The notes: generated by a model from the sequence alone, not told the origin. DNA of 64,000 nucleotides from Amphirosellinia nigrospora (GCA_004123355.1 SCHM01000001.1:5510001-5574000), one strand, 5' to 3'; counted from the stretch's first letter, positions 38,786 to 53,969 are shown. Numbers and translations: made by a program.

Positions 38786-41061
38786 CTAAAACTAATATTA
38801 ATAAAACTTAATTAATAATAATAAATTAAAAACTTATAAAGTTTTCGTTTAAAAAATTAAACTAATATCCGGGATTTAATAAAAAACTATAAATATTTTT
38901 AAAATAATAATAAATAATAATTTTAAGCAAAATCGAATTAAATTAAATATAAAAAAACTATAAAAAAAAAATTCGAAATTAATAATAAAATTTAATTTAA
39001 TCGTATAATAAATTAAAATTTTAGCGCTTTTATAAAGTTTTAAAAAAATCGATATTATATTTTTATTAATATCCTATTTTTAACTATATTAAACTAGCAA
39101 GCTTTTTATAGTATAGTAATTAACTTTATAATATAGCTATAAATAAAAAAACAATAATATTTCTACTTTTATTTTTAAATATAATAAGCGTAATAATAAT
39201 ACCTCTCCCCTGCTTTTTTTTATTGCTTTAAAAATAATATAAAAAAATATAAAAATATATTTTTTAATTAAAATAAGCAATATATAATAGCAATAAGAAT
39301 ATAATAACAGGTAGAACGGGTAACCTTAATAATAACTAAATTTATTAAGCAATAAAGCTAGCTTTAGTAGCTATAATTATAGCAATAAATATTATTATTA
39401 CGAAACTTTATTTTAATTATATTTATAATAAAAGTATTTATAAAATTAAACGTAAAACATTAAAGTTTTAAACCCTAATTAAAACGACTTAAAAAATAAA
39501 AAAATTATTATAAATAAAAAAAATATTATTTATATAAATATATATATGTTTTTTAATTATATAAACTATATATAAACTTAATAATAAAATTATTAAATAA
39601 TAGCTAAATTTTAAATATAATATTTATTATTTTTCGTAAGTTTTATTTTTTATAATAAAATAATAAAGTTAAACTTATTAATTATTATATTTAATAAAAA
39701 GCAAACTTAAGCTTAATATTTAAAAAGCTAAAAAAACGTTTTAAAATATACTTTAAATATTATAAAAAAATTCTTTAAAAATAACTTTTTTTTATTCGAT
39801 ATAAAAAAACAAAACATACTTATTTAATTTATTTAATATAAGCTATAATATATTTATAAAAACAAAACTTTAATATAAAACAATTTTAATTAGCAAAATA
39901 TTATAAAAAATATTTATAACTAATAAGCTAAAATAATTATCGATTATATTTATTTATTAAAAAAAAAAATATATTAAATAAATATATAAAAAAAATCAAT
40001 AAAGCGCGTTATAAATTAAAATAAAACAAAATATAAGTTTTTAAACATTAAACTTTTTTATAACTATTTAAAAAAGTAATAAAAACTTTTAAAATTTACG
40101 TTTTAAATATAATAACTATAAATATTTTAATCGTTATTAATTAAGAAATAAATACCGATTTTATTATAAACGTTGCTATTATTCCAATAGTAGGCGCAAT
40201 AAACGATATAATAACGATCGTAACAAAAATCGCAGCTATTATAAAAAAATAACAAAAAAAATGCTTATAAAAACAAAAATGTAATAATAAAGATAAGAAA
40301 CGTAATAGCAGTTATAATAGCAGCCAAGACTATAGCTATAATTACAACTATAACTGTAGCCGCAATTGTAGCTGTAACTATAGTAGCGATTATAAGCGTT
40401 ACTACGATAAAAAACGCAATAGCTATTATAGCGTGCATTAAGCTAATAATACGCGTTTAAATAAAAAAAAATCTAGGTATAATACTAATAAAAAATATTA
40501 TAGCAATAATATTTTTTATTATATATTTAGTTTAACTTTTATTTATTATAAATATTATAAAAATATAAGTTATCTAATATTTTTATTTTATATATATAAA
40601 AATATAAGCTATATATTTTATTAAAACATATAGTATATATTAATATTTTTTTATTTATTATTTTTAAATAATATATATATAAATATTATATTTAAGTATT
40701 ATTTTTATAAAAAAACTTTTTTAATATTTAAACTAATATAAATTAGCTAAAAAAAATACGGTTAAAAAACAAAGTATTTTTAACGATAATTCGTTATTTA
40801 TATAAAATAAACTAAATAAAATCTTTAAATTAAAAATATTTATATTTAAAGCGCTAAATATAAATATATATAATAAAACTTTACGCTTAAGCTATATATA
40901 TTTTCGTTTTTACGTACGTATTTTATTAACCGATTAAAATATAAAATATATATTAATCTAAATATAAATAAAACTATAATCGGTAATAAATATTTTAATA
41001 TATTAAAATATATAGTAAAAAAACGTAAAAACTAAATAATTATTATTAAAAATAAGCGCGT

Positions 41062-41260
41062 TAATAAAGCCCCTAAAAGGTCTGTGTTACTAGTAGCTTC
41101 TTTACGCGGAGTGTAAGGAGAAGCCACCTAGCAATACTTATATTTAAATAAATAGCTGGCATACTACTAATTAAAGAATCTATTATTAGATCTACACAGT
41201 AAATTTAATAATAGATTTTTTTTTTTAATTAAGCTTTATTTTATAACCTAAAATATTTTT
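41062..41260 (+). repeat. Y-family terminal repeat, copy 3
   Basis: About 200 bp. It starts 'taataaagcccctaaaagg' and contains 'tttacgcggagtgtaagg' between palindrome arms. It separates the two P1 copies. Confidence 0.8.
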
Positions 41261-44200
41261 TTAAAGTAATATTTTATTACGTAGTTTTATTACAAATATT
41301 AAACTATACTAAAAACTATTTGTTTTTAAATTTTTCGAAATTAAAAAATATTAATTTTTCTAGCAATAATTAACGCGCGATCTATATATATCCGTTAATT
41401 AAAGCAAATATTACGCTTTAGCGTTAATTTATTTTATATTTTTATTTTTATATTCTTTACAAAGCTTTTAAATAAACTAGTTATTTAGTTTTAAAAAAAG
41501 CTTAATAAAATATTTCTATATTTTAAATATATTAATTTTTATAACGTAGCTAAAATTATTATAAAGTTATAAACGTTATAAATTTTTACTAATTAATTAT
41601 TTTAAATATTTTAGTTTTATTATAAAATTTTTAAACATTCCGGTTTATTATTAAAATTTATAAATATATTAATTTTACTATTAAAATATAATTATAAATT
41701 ATATATACCTTATTTATTTCTATTTATATATAGTTTATTTATTTTTAAGCTATTATTATAACGTTATATAAAAATAATAAATCGTAAAACTAATATAATA
41801 ATAGTTTTTTTATATATTTAATTATTACCGAACTAAACGCTAAATTTATTATTAAAAAACTTTTATTTAAAGTTTTTTTTTTTTTAATTTTTAGCGTAAT
41901 AATTATCGGAACAAGTATTATTATTATTAATATAAGCTCCGTTAAAAACGTTTATAAATCGTCCAATAATATAATTTAAAAAGTTAAAACAAAATAAAAA
42001 AATAAAATTAGCGCAAAAATAACCGAAGCTAATACTAATATTAATAAAGCTCGATTAATAATAATAAATTAAAAACTTATAAAGTTTTTGTCCAAAAAAT
42101 TAAACTAGTAGCTAAAATTTAACGTAAAAACTATAAATATATTTTTAAAATAATAGCAAAGCAATAATTTTAAGTAAAATTAAATCGAACTAAATATAAA
42201 AAAATTATAAAAAAATCAAGCAAATTAATAATAAATTTAACTTAATCGTACAAATAAATTAAAATCTTAGCGCTTTTATAAAATTCTAAAAAATCGATAT
42301 TATATTTTACTAATATTTTATTTTTAACCGCATTAAATTAACGAGCTTTTTATAATATAGTAATTAATTTTAATAATATAGCTATAAATAAAAAAAAAAC
42401 ATAATAATACCTCCGCCCTTATTTCCGAATATAATAGGCGTATTAATAATACTTCCGCCCTTGTTTCTTCTTTGTCGCCCTAAAAGTATTATAAAAAACG
42501 CTAAAATATATCCTTTAATCGAAATAAGCAATAATAATAGCAATAGAAACAGCAATAATAGAAACAACAATAAAAAAGTAGGCAACCCTAATAATAATCT
42601 AGATTTATTAAATAATAAGCCGGCTTCGGTAGCTATAGCTATAATAATAAATATTATCGTTATAAAACCCTGTTTTTAATTATATTTATAATAAAAAATA
42701 CTTATAAAATTAAACATAAAAATATTAAAGTTCTAAACCTTAATTAAGATAACCTAAAAAATAAAAAAGTTATTATAAATAAAAAAATATTATTTATATA
42801 AATATATATATATTTTCTTAACGTATTTAAACTATATATAAGCTCGATAATATAGAATTATTAAATAGTAGCTAAATTTTAAAACTATTTAACTATTTTT
42901 TCGTAAGTTCTATTTTTTTATAGTAAAATAATAAAAATTAAACTTACTAATCGTTATATTTAGCAGAAAATAAGCCTAAACTTAATATTTAAAAAGTTAA
43001 AAAAACGTTTTAAAATATGCTTTAAATACGCTATAAAAAAATTCTTTAAAAACAACTTTTTTTATTTAATATAGCGTAAAATAAAAACGTATTTACTTAA
43101 TTTATTTAGTATAAGCTATAATATACCCGCAAAAATAAAACTTTAGCGCGAAATAATTTTAATTAGCAAAATATTATAAAAAATTTTAAACTAATAAGCC
43201 GAAATAATTATCGATTATATTTATTTATTAAAAAAAAAAAATATTAAACAAATATATAAAAAAAATCGATAAAACGTATTATAAATTAAAACAAAAAACA
43301 GAATATAAATTTTTAAACGCTAAACTTTTTTACGATTATTTAAAAAACAATAATAAAAACTTTTAAAATTACGTTCTAAATATAATAACTATAAATATTT
43401 TAATTATTGTCGATTAAAAAATAAATACTAATCTTACTATAAACGTTATTATTATTTAATAATAAGCGTAATAAATAATATAATAATAATTGTAATAAAA
43501 ATCGTAGCTATTATAAAAAAAATAATAAAAAAAATATTTATAAGGACAAAAAACGTAATAATAAAAATAAAAAATATATAATAGCAGTTATAAGAGTAGC
43601 TAAAACTATAGCTATAATTATAACCGCAGCTATAACTATAGCTACGACTATAATAGCAATTATAAGCATTATTATAATAAATATAATAGTTATTATAGCG
43701 TATATTAAGCTAATAACGTATATTTAAATAAAAAAAATTTAAATATAATACTAACGGAAAATATTATAGTAATAATATTTTTTATTATATATTTAGTTTA
43801 GCTTTTATTTATTATAAATATTATAAAAGTATAAGTTATTTAATATTTTTATTTTATATATATATAGAAATATAAGCTATATATTTTATTAAAGTATATA
43901 GCGCGTATTAATACTTTTTATTTATTATTTTTAAATAATATATATATAAATATTATTTTAAGTATTATTTTTACGAAATAAATTTTTTTAATACTTAAGC
44001 TAATATAAATTAGTTAAAAAAAATATAGTTAAAAAGCAAAATATTTTTAATAATAATTTATTATTTATATAAAATAAATTAAATAAAATCCTTAAGTTAA
44101 AAATACTTATATTTAAAGCGCTAAACATAAACGTATATAATAAAGCTTTACGCTTAAGCTATATATATTTTTGCTTTTGCGTACGCGCTTCGCTAACCGG

Positions 44201-47200
44201 TTAAAATATAAAATATATGCCGATCTAAATACAAACAAGATTATAATTAGTAATAATATTTTAATACGTTAAAACATATAATAAAAAAACATAAAAGCTA
44301 AATAATTATTATTAAAACAAACGTATAAAAATAACGCGTTAAGCTAAATTTAAATTTTTTATTCGAAAAGTTAATAATAATAAACGGCCTAAAATTATAA
44401 AGTACGAAAAAAAAAGTTAAGTTATAAACAAAAAACTATAACTAAATATATTAATTAGTAACGATTTTTTTCACCTTTATAAAGCTGTTATTAATTATTC
44501 TAAAAATATTATTATTTTTACGACTTTAATAATTTTACTATTAATTTTAAGGTTTTAGTCCGTAGTTATAAGTACGTATAAAGAGTTATTAATATGCGTA
44601 CTATAACTATTGCGGCTAGCGAAAGCGCGTATTTATAGGTCGAATATAAGCTATTACTTATTAACTATAATTTTTATTTTATAATAGTATATAAAAATAT
44701 AATAAATATTATAATAAACGCGAAAACTTTTAAAGTTATCCCGGTTATTAATATTATAAATACCTTAGTTAAAATAAATAAAATACTAAACTAAAATAAA
44801 TCCGCGAAAATTATAATAGTAGTATATATATTAGTTTATAAAATTAGCTATAAAAACTCTAGCTATTATAGCGGTTATTCTAGTAATATTATTAACTAAA
44901 ATAGTTAGCTCGGGATTTTTAGCTATTTTAAATTTGCTTATTGTTATAAATATTAAATTCGATATAACGTTAATTATTATAGCTATTATAACCGATATAT
45001 AATATAATAGAACTAGTATTTATAAACAAACTAGTAAATTTTATAGTTGTTTTTATAGTAGCGCCTAGTAAAACTAATAATTATACTACCGGCTCGACAT
45101 AAAAAACAGCATTTTTACCCTTAGCTATTAATATTTCTAACGTTTAGCTTTTAAATATTTTTTTATTAATATAGTATATAACTTTATTATAAATACTAAA
45201 CTGCGCCGCTACTAAAAAACTATATATATTAATACTAAAAAAGCTTCTTAAGCTTAAGCTTCCGGAAATATATTCTACTTTAAGTATTAAAAAACTTATA
45301 AATCTCCCCAAAATATAATTAATAATAATATTTATATTTATACTAAAAAAGCTTTTAAATAGCTAAATTTATTAAAATTATTAAAGCTTATAATATTTAA
45401 ATAAATAAAAGCAAAATTAATATTCCCGAAATAAAACAGCTTAAAATTTTTTTATTAATAATTAATAAAAATAAAGCTAAATATAAAAGCTTATTTTTTT
45501 AGTCGAAAAAATATAGAAATTTTTAATAAAACTTATAATAAACTTTATAAAATAAATTATATAATTTAAATAAATAAAACTATACTTTTATATACCTTAT
45601 ATTTATTATTTAAAAAAAAGTTCACGGCGTAAATAAAAACTAAATAGTTGTTAATTTATAATAGTTTAATAAAATTATTATCCCCGATAGCTATTTTTTT
45701 TTTTTGCAAAAATAAAATAATTAAAAACTTTTATAAAAAAGCCTACGTTATTTATATTAATACAACTAGTTTTTTCTATTAATTTTTAGTTTATTTTAAC
45801 TATAAAAATAGGTTTACTATTATTGTCCTTACAATATAAAGAATTTAATATTATACTAATAAAATATATAAATTCCTAGTTATATCTAATATATAAATAA
45901 GTTTTTTTATCCTTATTTTACTTTTATCGCTATTTTATCGATAATATTATTATTTTTTCTAATACGTTTAAAAAGCATATATAATACCTAAATATTATTT
46001 TTAGCTTATTTTAGTTAAAAAATATCGTTATATTATTAAAAAAATCTTTTATTAGTTATTTTTCCGTTAAATTCTTTAGATTTTATATTAATACCTTAAG
46101 AATATTTATTATTATTAAGCGTATATAAACGTTTAAACAGCTTATATTTCCTAAAAACTTTTAAGCTTTCGAATAATACCTCGGCGTAAATAAATTCCTC
46201 TATAACTTTTTTTTTTATTACGCATAGTTAGCTAAGCTTTTATAAAAACGCAAAATAGCCTTACTAGCTAAAAATTATTAAAAAAAAAAAATAATAAATA
46301 ATAACCCAGGCCGTTGCAAATATTATATACGAACTATATACTATAACCCTATACTAGCTAAATAGCTTTTTTTAACGCTGTTTAAAACGCTATTTATTCC
46401 GAAACTATACTCTACCATTACGACCTAAATCGCATTTTATATTTATAAGTCAACAAATATTTCGAACAAAGTTTCGGCGTTATAGTTTTTTATACTAAGC
46501 TAAATTTCGAATAAAAACTAGGCGAACTTATACTTTCTACGCAAATATAGCTAATTATATATTTAAGTCAATACTTATTATAAGCCGAAACTAAATATAG
46601 CTTTTCCGAATAAAAAATAGCATATTTTATATAAGCTATAAAAAAGCTTTATATTATAATTTACTCGAATAAACATTATATAATCGTTTTAATAAATTAT
46701 TTAATTATAAAAAATATCGTTAACTAAACTTTATTAAATATTTTTATTACTAATAAAGCAAATAATCGGCTTATTAATTTATTTATATATTTATCGTAAT
46801 ATAGCTTTTAAATTTTATTTATTAAAGCGTTTTAACTATATTCTAAATACGCTAAGTTAGCTTATTATAGTATAAATATTATCGACTTAAAAAATAAATT
46901 AAAACGATTATAAAAACCTATAATACTAAACTTTATATAGAATATAGTAAATATACCGCGGAAGTAGTAATAAATAACGCGTTTAAACGTAATTTCGAAC
47001 TAAAATATAAAATAGATCTTTGCTATAAAAAATCCTAAACAAGCTTTATTAAAACTAATTTCGCAAGCTATATAATAATAAAAACGCTATTATTTTTTCT
47101 AAGGCTAGGCATTTTTTTATTATAAACGGTTTAATTTATAATAAACACAAAAAAGTTAAACAATTCTACGTTTTATATATAATACGCGAATAAATACTAT

Positions 47201-48479
47201 ATATTATATATAATAAAAAATATTATTTTAGACTTAACCGGATAATAAAAGCCTTAAAACTATATTTAATCTATAAAAAGTCGTAATACGTTAAAAATAC
47301 TATAAATATTATCTAAAATATAATTTAATCGTAATAATAAATAAAAACTAATAAATAATTTATATCTAATTAGACCTAAAGATACGCTATTAATATAAAC
47401 AATCGCAATTAATTTTATTTTATTATTATTTTTAGTTAAATTATAAAATACTTTATAGCAATTAAAAAGCTTTAATACGTATAATTATAATAACGGTCTT
47501 TTATATACGTCTAAACGGACGTTTATCCCCCTAGCAATATAAAATATACCGCTAAAAACTAAGCAATAGTTTTTAATTAAATAACTATTTTTAAATAATT
47601 AAAGTATTTTTAAAAAAATTATCTTTAATTGCGATTATAAGTTTATTTTTAACTTTTAAAAAAGTATATAAAAAGCATTAAGTACTAAATTAATAACTAT
47701 TATATATTACCCGTAAAAAATAGTTTGTTTAAAAAAAAAAACTAAACGATTAAAATTATAATATGTTTTATAATTATATATACTCCGAGTTAAACTAGCT
47801 CGATATAGTTCTTATTTATAATAAAACTTTAATTCTACGTTTTTATAAGCTATATAATCTACCCCGTATAAGTAGTTATTTAAGTTTAAGCTTTTAGCCC
47901 TTTTAATATATTTACGGGCTAAATAAACATATATAACTTCGAAAATATAAAGTTTTATATAACTATTTACGATAAAATACTAAATTAACTATAAATTTCG
48001 CTATTATTATAACAAAAAAACACTTTAATAATAAATACTAAATATTAAAATTTAAACTAAGTAAAAAGTTCTTTTTTATTTATATAACGGTTATTATTTA
48101 CTTAGCAAGCCTCTAAAAAATATTCGTAATAACGCGCTAAACTTTAAATTATTAAACATAAAGTCGTAACCTAACTTACGAATTAAATTTCTTTAAACAT
48201 TATTATATATACTCTGTTATTTCTATCGTATAATTATAACTATATAAAAGTAATAAAAACCCTTTTAAGCGAACAATACTACTATAAGGCTTATCAAAGC
48301 TAACCAATACTTTAATAATAATAACGAAAATAATATTTATAAAATAAAAGTTATACTTAAGCATTATCCTAACTAAAAAAAAAATAACTTCGACTATTTA
48401 ATTAAATAAAAAAATAAAGTTATAAGCATAACCGTTAGCACTTAGCATACTACTTCTAACACTTATAAAACTCATCGAT

Positions 48480-48930
48480 AAATACTAGTCCAGGAATAAC
48501 CCCTGCCCTGTGTTACCAAAAAAGAAAAAATCTTCCGCAGAATTACTACCTACATCTAAGTCTGCACTAAAGCCAAAAAACGAAAAACAAACGTCCCCGT
48601 AGTAGACCACATAAAATAACTATCAACACTCCAATACCGACTCCCGTCAATACTCGGCCGTTAACATGCCTGTAACTACGCCTACGCCTACAGCAACTCC
48701 AAACGCACCAGAGTCTCCCGCCGAACTTCCGGTTCAACGAAGTTCTAAACTACAGCAACCCGTAGATAAAATAATAAAAAAAATAGAACAAGCAACAGTA
48801 TCACTTAACACTAAAGCAACAGTATCACCTAATACTAAAGCAACAGTATCACCTAATACTATACAAAAGAATTATAATATAATATAGCTTAGCTAAACCG
48901 ATCTGCTAAAGTTAGCAAAAAACTTTTTTA
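48480..48930 (+). repeat. Low-RIP pocket with 24-bp tandem repeats in Y part P2
   Basis: Island of near-normal composition in mutated DNA. A short frame at 48666-48887 encodes a Thr/Pro/Ala-rich peptide with three copies of a repeat around KATVSPNT, from a 24-bp unit 'aaagcaacagtatcacctaa...'. The homologous positions near 1440 and 53490 have one unit only. The frame is probably the end of an old element ORF; no function is implied. Confidence 0.65.
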
Positions 48931-48943
48931 TGCCCCGGCATTT

Positions 48944-49140
48944 TAATAAAGCCCCAAAAAGTCTATATTGCTAGTAGCTTCTCTACGCAAAGCGCAAAAA
49001 AAGCCACCTAGCAACACCTATACTAGATAAACAGCTAGCACACTGCTAGTTAGAGAATCTATTATTAGATCTACGCAATAAATCTAATAATAAATTTTTT
49101 TCTTTTAATTAAGCTTTACTTTATAACCCAAAATATTCTT
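48944..49140 (+). repeat. Y-family terminal repeat, copy 4
   Basis: About 197 bp, preceded by the same 'ccggcattt' leader seen before copies 1 and 5. It ends the complete Y unit and is followed by about 20 bases resembling the end of P1, then a second P2. Confidence 0.8.
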
Positions 49141-52100
49141 TTACACGTAAAAATAATATATTAAGCTAAATTTAAGTTTTTATTTAAAAAATTAATAATA
49201 AAAACGCTTAAAATTATAAAATATAAAAAAAAAAAATTAAATTATAAATAAAATATAAACTAAATATATTAATTAATAATAATTTTTTTTACTTTATAAA
49301 ACTATTATCGATTATTTTAAAAGCATTATTATTTTTTATAACTTCGATAATTTTATTATTAATTTCGAAGTTTTAGTTTATAGTTATAAATATATACGAA
49401 AAATTACTAATATATATATTATAACTATCGTAGCTAATAAAAACATATATTTATAAGTTAAATATAAACTATTATTTATTAATTATAATTTTATTTTATA
49501 ATAATATATAAAAATATAAAAATATTATAATAAACGCAAAAATTTTTAAAATTATCCTAGTTATTAATACTATAAATACTCTAGTTAAAATAAACAAAAG
49601 TATTAAACTAAAATAAATTTGCAAAATTATAATAATAATATATAATTAATTTATAAAAATTAGCTATAAAAATTTTAGCTATTATAGCGGTTATTTAATA
49701 GTACTATTAGCTAAAATAATTAGTTTAAAATTTTTAATTATTTTAAATTTATTTATTATTATAAATATTAAGTTTAATATAATATTAATTATTATAGCTA
49801 TTATAATATAATATTAATAAAACTAATATTTATAAATAAATTAACGAATTTTATAATTATTTTATAATAATATTTAATAAAACTAATAATTACGCTACTA
49901 ACTTTACGTAAAAATAATATTTTTACTTTTAATTATAATATTTCTAACGTTTAGCTTTTAAATATTTTTTATTAACGTAATATATAACTTTATTATAAAT
50001 ATTAAAACTACGTTATTATTAAAAAACTATATATATTATATTAAAAAAACTTTTTAAGCTTAAGCTTTTAAAATATATTTTATTTTAAATATTAAAAAGT
50101 TTATAAATTTTCCTAAAATATAATTAATAATAATATTTATATTTATATTAAAAAACTTCTAAAATAGCTAAATTTACTAAAATTATTAAAGCTTATAATA
50201 TTTAAATAAATAAAAACAAAGTTAATATTTTTAAAATAAAATAGTTTAAAATTTTTTATTAATAATTAGCAAAAAATAAAGCTAAATATAAAAATTTATC
50301 CTTTTAGTTAAAAAAATATAAAAGTTTTTAATAAAACTTATAATAAACTTTATAAAATAAATTATATAATTTAAATAAATAAAATTATATTTTTTATATA
50401 TTTTATATTTATTTTAAAAAAAATTTTAATATAAATAAAAACTAAATAGTTATTAATTTATAATAGCTTAATAAAGTTACTATTTTAATAGCTATTTTTT
50501 TTTTATAAAATAAAATAATTAAAAACTTTTGTAAAAAAATTATATATTTATATTAATATAACTAGTTTTTTATTAATTTTTAGTTTATTTTAACTATAAA
50601 AATAAATTTATTATTATTAACTTTTATAATATAAAACAATTTAACGTAATATTAATAAAATATATAAATTTTTTAATTACGTTTAAAAATATATAAATAA
50701 ATTTTTTTATTTTTATTTTTATTTTTATCGTTATTTATTATAATATTATTTTTTTTAATATATTAAAAAATATATATAATATTTAAATATATTTTAGTTT
50801 ATTTTAATTAAAAAATATTGTTATATTATTAAAAAAATTTTTATTAATTATTTTTCTATTAAACTTTTTAGATTTTATATTAATGTTTTAAAAATATTTA
50901 TTATTATTAAATATATAAAATATTAAATAGTTATATTTTTTAAAACTTTTAAACTTTTAAATAATATTTCGGCACAAATAAATTTTTTTGCAACTTTTTT
51001 TTATTATATATAATTAGCCAAGCTTTTATAAAAACGTAAAAATTTTATTTACTAAAAGTTATTAAAAAAAAAAAAAATAAATAATAACCCGGGTTATTAT
51101 AAATATTATATATAAACTATATATTATAACTTATACTAGCTAAAATAGTTTTTTTAACGTTATTTAAAACGTTATTTATTTTAAAACTATATTTTATTAT
51201 AACTTAAATCGTATTTATATTTATAAATTAATAAATATTTCGAATAAAATTTGCGTTATAATTTTTATATTAAGCTAAATTTTAAATAAAAACTAAGCGA
51301 ACTTATACTTTTTATATAAATATAGCTAGTTATATATTTAAATTAATATTTATTATAAACTAAAACTAAATATAGCTTTTTTAAACAAAAAATAATATTT
51401 TTATATAAACTAAAAAAAGCTTTATACTATAATTTATTCGAATAAATACTATATAGTTATTCTAATAAATTATTTAACTATAAAAATATCGTTAACTAAA
51501 CTTCGTTAAATATTTCTATTATTAAAAAGCGAATAATCGGTTTATTAATTTATCGGTATATTTATTAATATAGTTTTTAAATGTTTTATTTATTAAATAT
51601 TTTAATTATATTTTAAATATATTAAATTAATTTATTATAGTATAAAATATAATTAACTTAAAAAATAAATTAAAACGATTATAAGAATTTATAATATTAA
51701 ATTTTATATAAAATATAAAAAATATACTATAAAAGCAATAATAAATAATATATTTAAATATAATTTCGAACTAAAAATATAAAATAAATTTTCGATATAA
51801 AAAATTTTAAATAAATTTTATTAAAATTAATTTCGCAAGCTATACAATAATAAAAACGCTATTGTTTTTTTTAAAGCCAAGTATTTATTTTTATTATAAA
51901 CGGTTTAATTTATAATAAGCATAAAAAAATTAAACGATTTTATATTTTACGTAATACGCAAACAAATATATATATTATATAATAAAAGCATTATTTTAAA
52001 CTTAATCGCATAATAAAAGCTTTAAAACTATATTTAATTTATAAAAAGTTATAATACGTTAAAAAATACTAAAATATTATTTAAATAAATATTAATTATA

Positions 52101-53572
52101 ATAATAAATAAAAACCGGTAAATATTTATATTTAATTAAACTTAAAAATATATTATTAATATAAACAATCGTAATTAATTTTATTTTATTACTATTTTTA
52201 ATTAAATTATAAAGTATTTATAGCAGCTAAAAAAATTTAATATATACAATTATATATATAATAGTTTTTTTTATATATTTAAATAAACGCTAATAATTTT
52301 AGCAATATAAAATATATTACTAAAAACTAAGCAATAATTTTAATTAAAAACTATTTTAAATAATTAAAAATTTTAAAAAATTATTTTCGATTATAATTAT
52401 AAGTTTATTTTTAACTTTTAAAAAAGTATATAAAAAGCATTAAATATTAAATTATTAATAATTACTACGTATTATTTATAAAAAATAGTTTATTTAAAAA
52501 AAAAAACTAAACAATTAAAATTATAATACGTTTTTATAACTATATATATTCTAAATCGAACTAGCTTAATATAGTTTTATTTTATAATAAACTTAATTTT
52601 ACGTTTTTATAGCTATATAATTTATTTTATAAACAATTATTTAAGTTTAAACTTTTTAGCTTTTTCGATATATTATAAGCTAAATAAATATATATAACTT
52701 CGAAAATATAAAGTTTTATATAATTATTTATAATAAAATTAAATTAACTATAAATTTTATTATTACTATAGCAAAAAAATATTTTAATAATAAATATTAA
52801 ACATTAGAATTTAAACTAAATAATAAAGTTTTTTTCCGTTTATATAATAATTATTATTTACCCGGCAAGCTTTTTAAAAAATATTTATAATATAATTAAA
52901 CTTTAAATTATTAAACATAAAGTTAGCAACCTAGCTTATAAACTAGATTTTTTAAGCATTACTATATATACCTTATTATTTTAGTTATATAGTTATAACC
53001 GTATAAAAATAATAAAATTTTTTTAAGCGAATAATATTTTTATTAAACTTATTAAAGCTAACTAATATTCTAACAATAATAATAAAAGTAATATTTACGA
53101 AATTAAAGTTATATTTAAATATTATTTTAACCGGAAAAAAAATAATTTTAATTATTTAATTAAATAAAAAAAATAAAGTTATAAATATAACTATTAATAC
53201 TTAGTATATTATTTTTAGTATTCGTAAAAATTTATTAACAAATATTAAGCTAAGCACGGCCCCCGCCTTATATTGCCAAAAAAAAAAAAGTTTTCTATAG
53301 AACTACTTATCCCTAATTCTACGGTTAAATAGTAAAAACGAAAGTTAAGCGCCCCTGTAATAAGCTATATAAATCAGTTATTAATGCCCTAACTCCGGCA
53401 ATAACTCCTATTAATATCCCTGCTATAAACATACTAGCACTTATAAATAAAGTAGTAAAAAAATAAACAAGCAATAGTATTACCTAATATTATATAAAAA
53501 TAGATTTATAAATACAGCTTAGATAGATCGGTTTGCTAAAGTTAGCAGATGCTTTTCTGTGCCCCAGCATTT

Positions 53573-53768
53573 TAATAAAGCCCCCAAAAGGTCTATATTG
53601 CTAGTAGCTTCCCTGCGGGCGCAAGGAGAAGCTACCTAGCAACACCTATATCTAAATAAACAGCTAGTATACTGCTAGTTAGAAAATCTATTATTAGATC
53701 TACTACGTAGATCTAATAATAGATTCTCTTCCTTAATTAAGCTTTACTTTACAACCTATAATATTTCT
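53573..53768 (+). repeat. Y-family terminal repeat, copy 5
   Basis: About 196 bp, the least mutated copy. The palindrome 'ctattattagatctac' is matched by 'gatctaataatag' almost perfectly, and arms 'gttgctag..' and '..ctagcaac'-type flank a GC-rich loop. It is the right edge of the Y cluster; Z resumes after it. Confidence 0.8.
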
Positions 53769-53969
53769 TATTATTAAATAAATATAATAAAACTAATTTA
53801 TTTTTTAATATAGTAAATAGCTATTTATACGAAATTATAATACGCTAGTTAAATTACTAAAATAATTAAAAACGTTTAAAAATAATAATAAAATAACTAA
53901 ATTATAATATTTATTATAAAAATACTAGTTAAAATAAATAAACTAAAAAAATTCTAAAAAAAAAATAAT

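Larger units (their letters stand above)
37172..53768. mobile_element. Y-family element cluster nested in Z, 16.6 kb
   Basis: Four terminal-repeat copies divide the region as repeat, P1, repeat, P1 plus P2, repeat, P2, repeat. P1 (about 3.1 kb) is at 37371-41061 and 41261-44330; P2 (about 4.5 kb) is at 44335-48943 and 49141-53572. The unit 41062-49140 (8.1 kb) looks like the full element; the flanking units carry only one half each. All copies are RIP-mutated and no retroelement protein can be read. P1 contains a trace of a low-complexity charged region (40300-40440). Confidence 0.75.

Noticed and set aside
42382-42679. Leu-rich minus and Asn-rich plus overlapping frames
   Set aside because: Both arise from one low-complexity AAC/AAT-type stretch in Y part P1; mutually antisense and not conserved at 39.3 kb.
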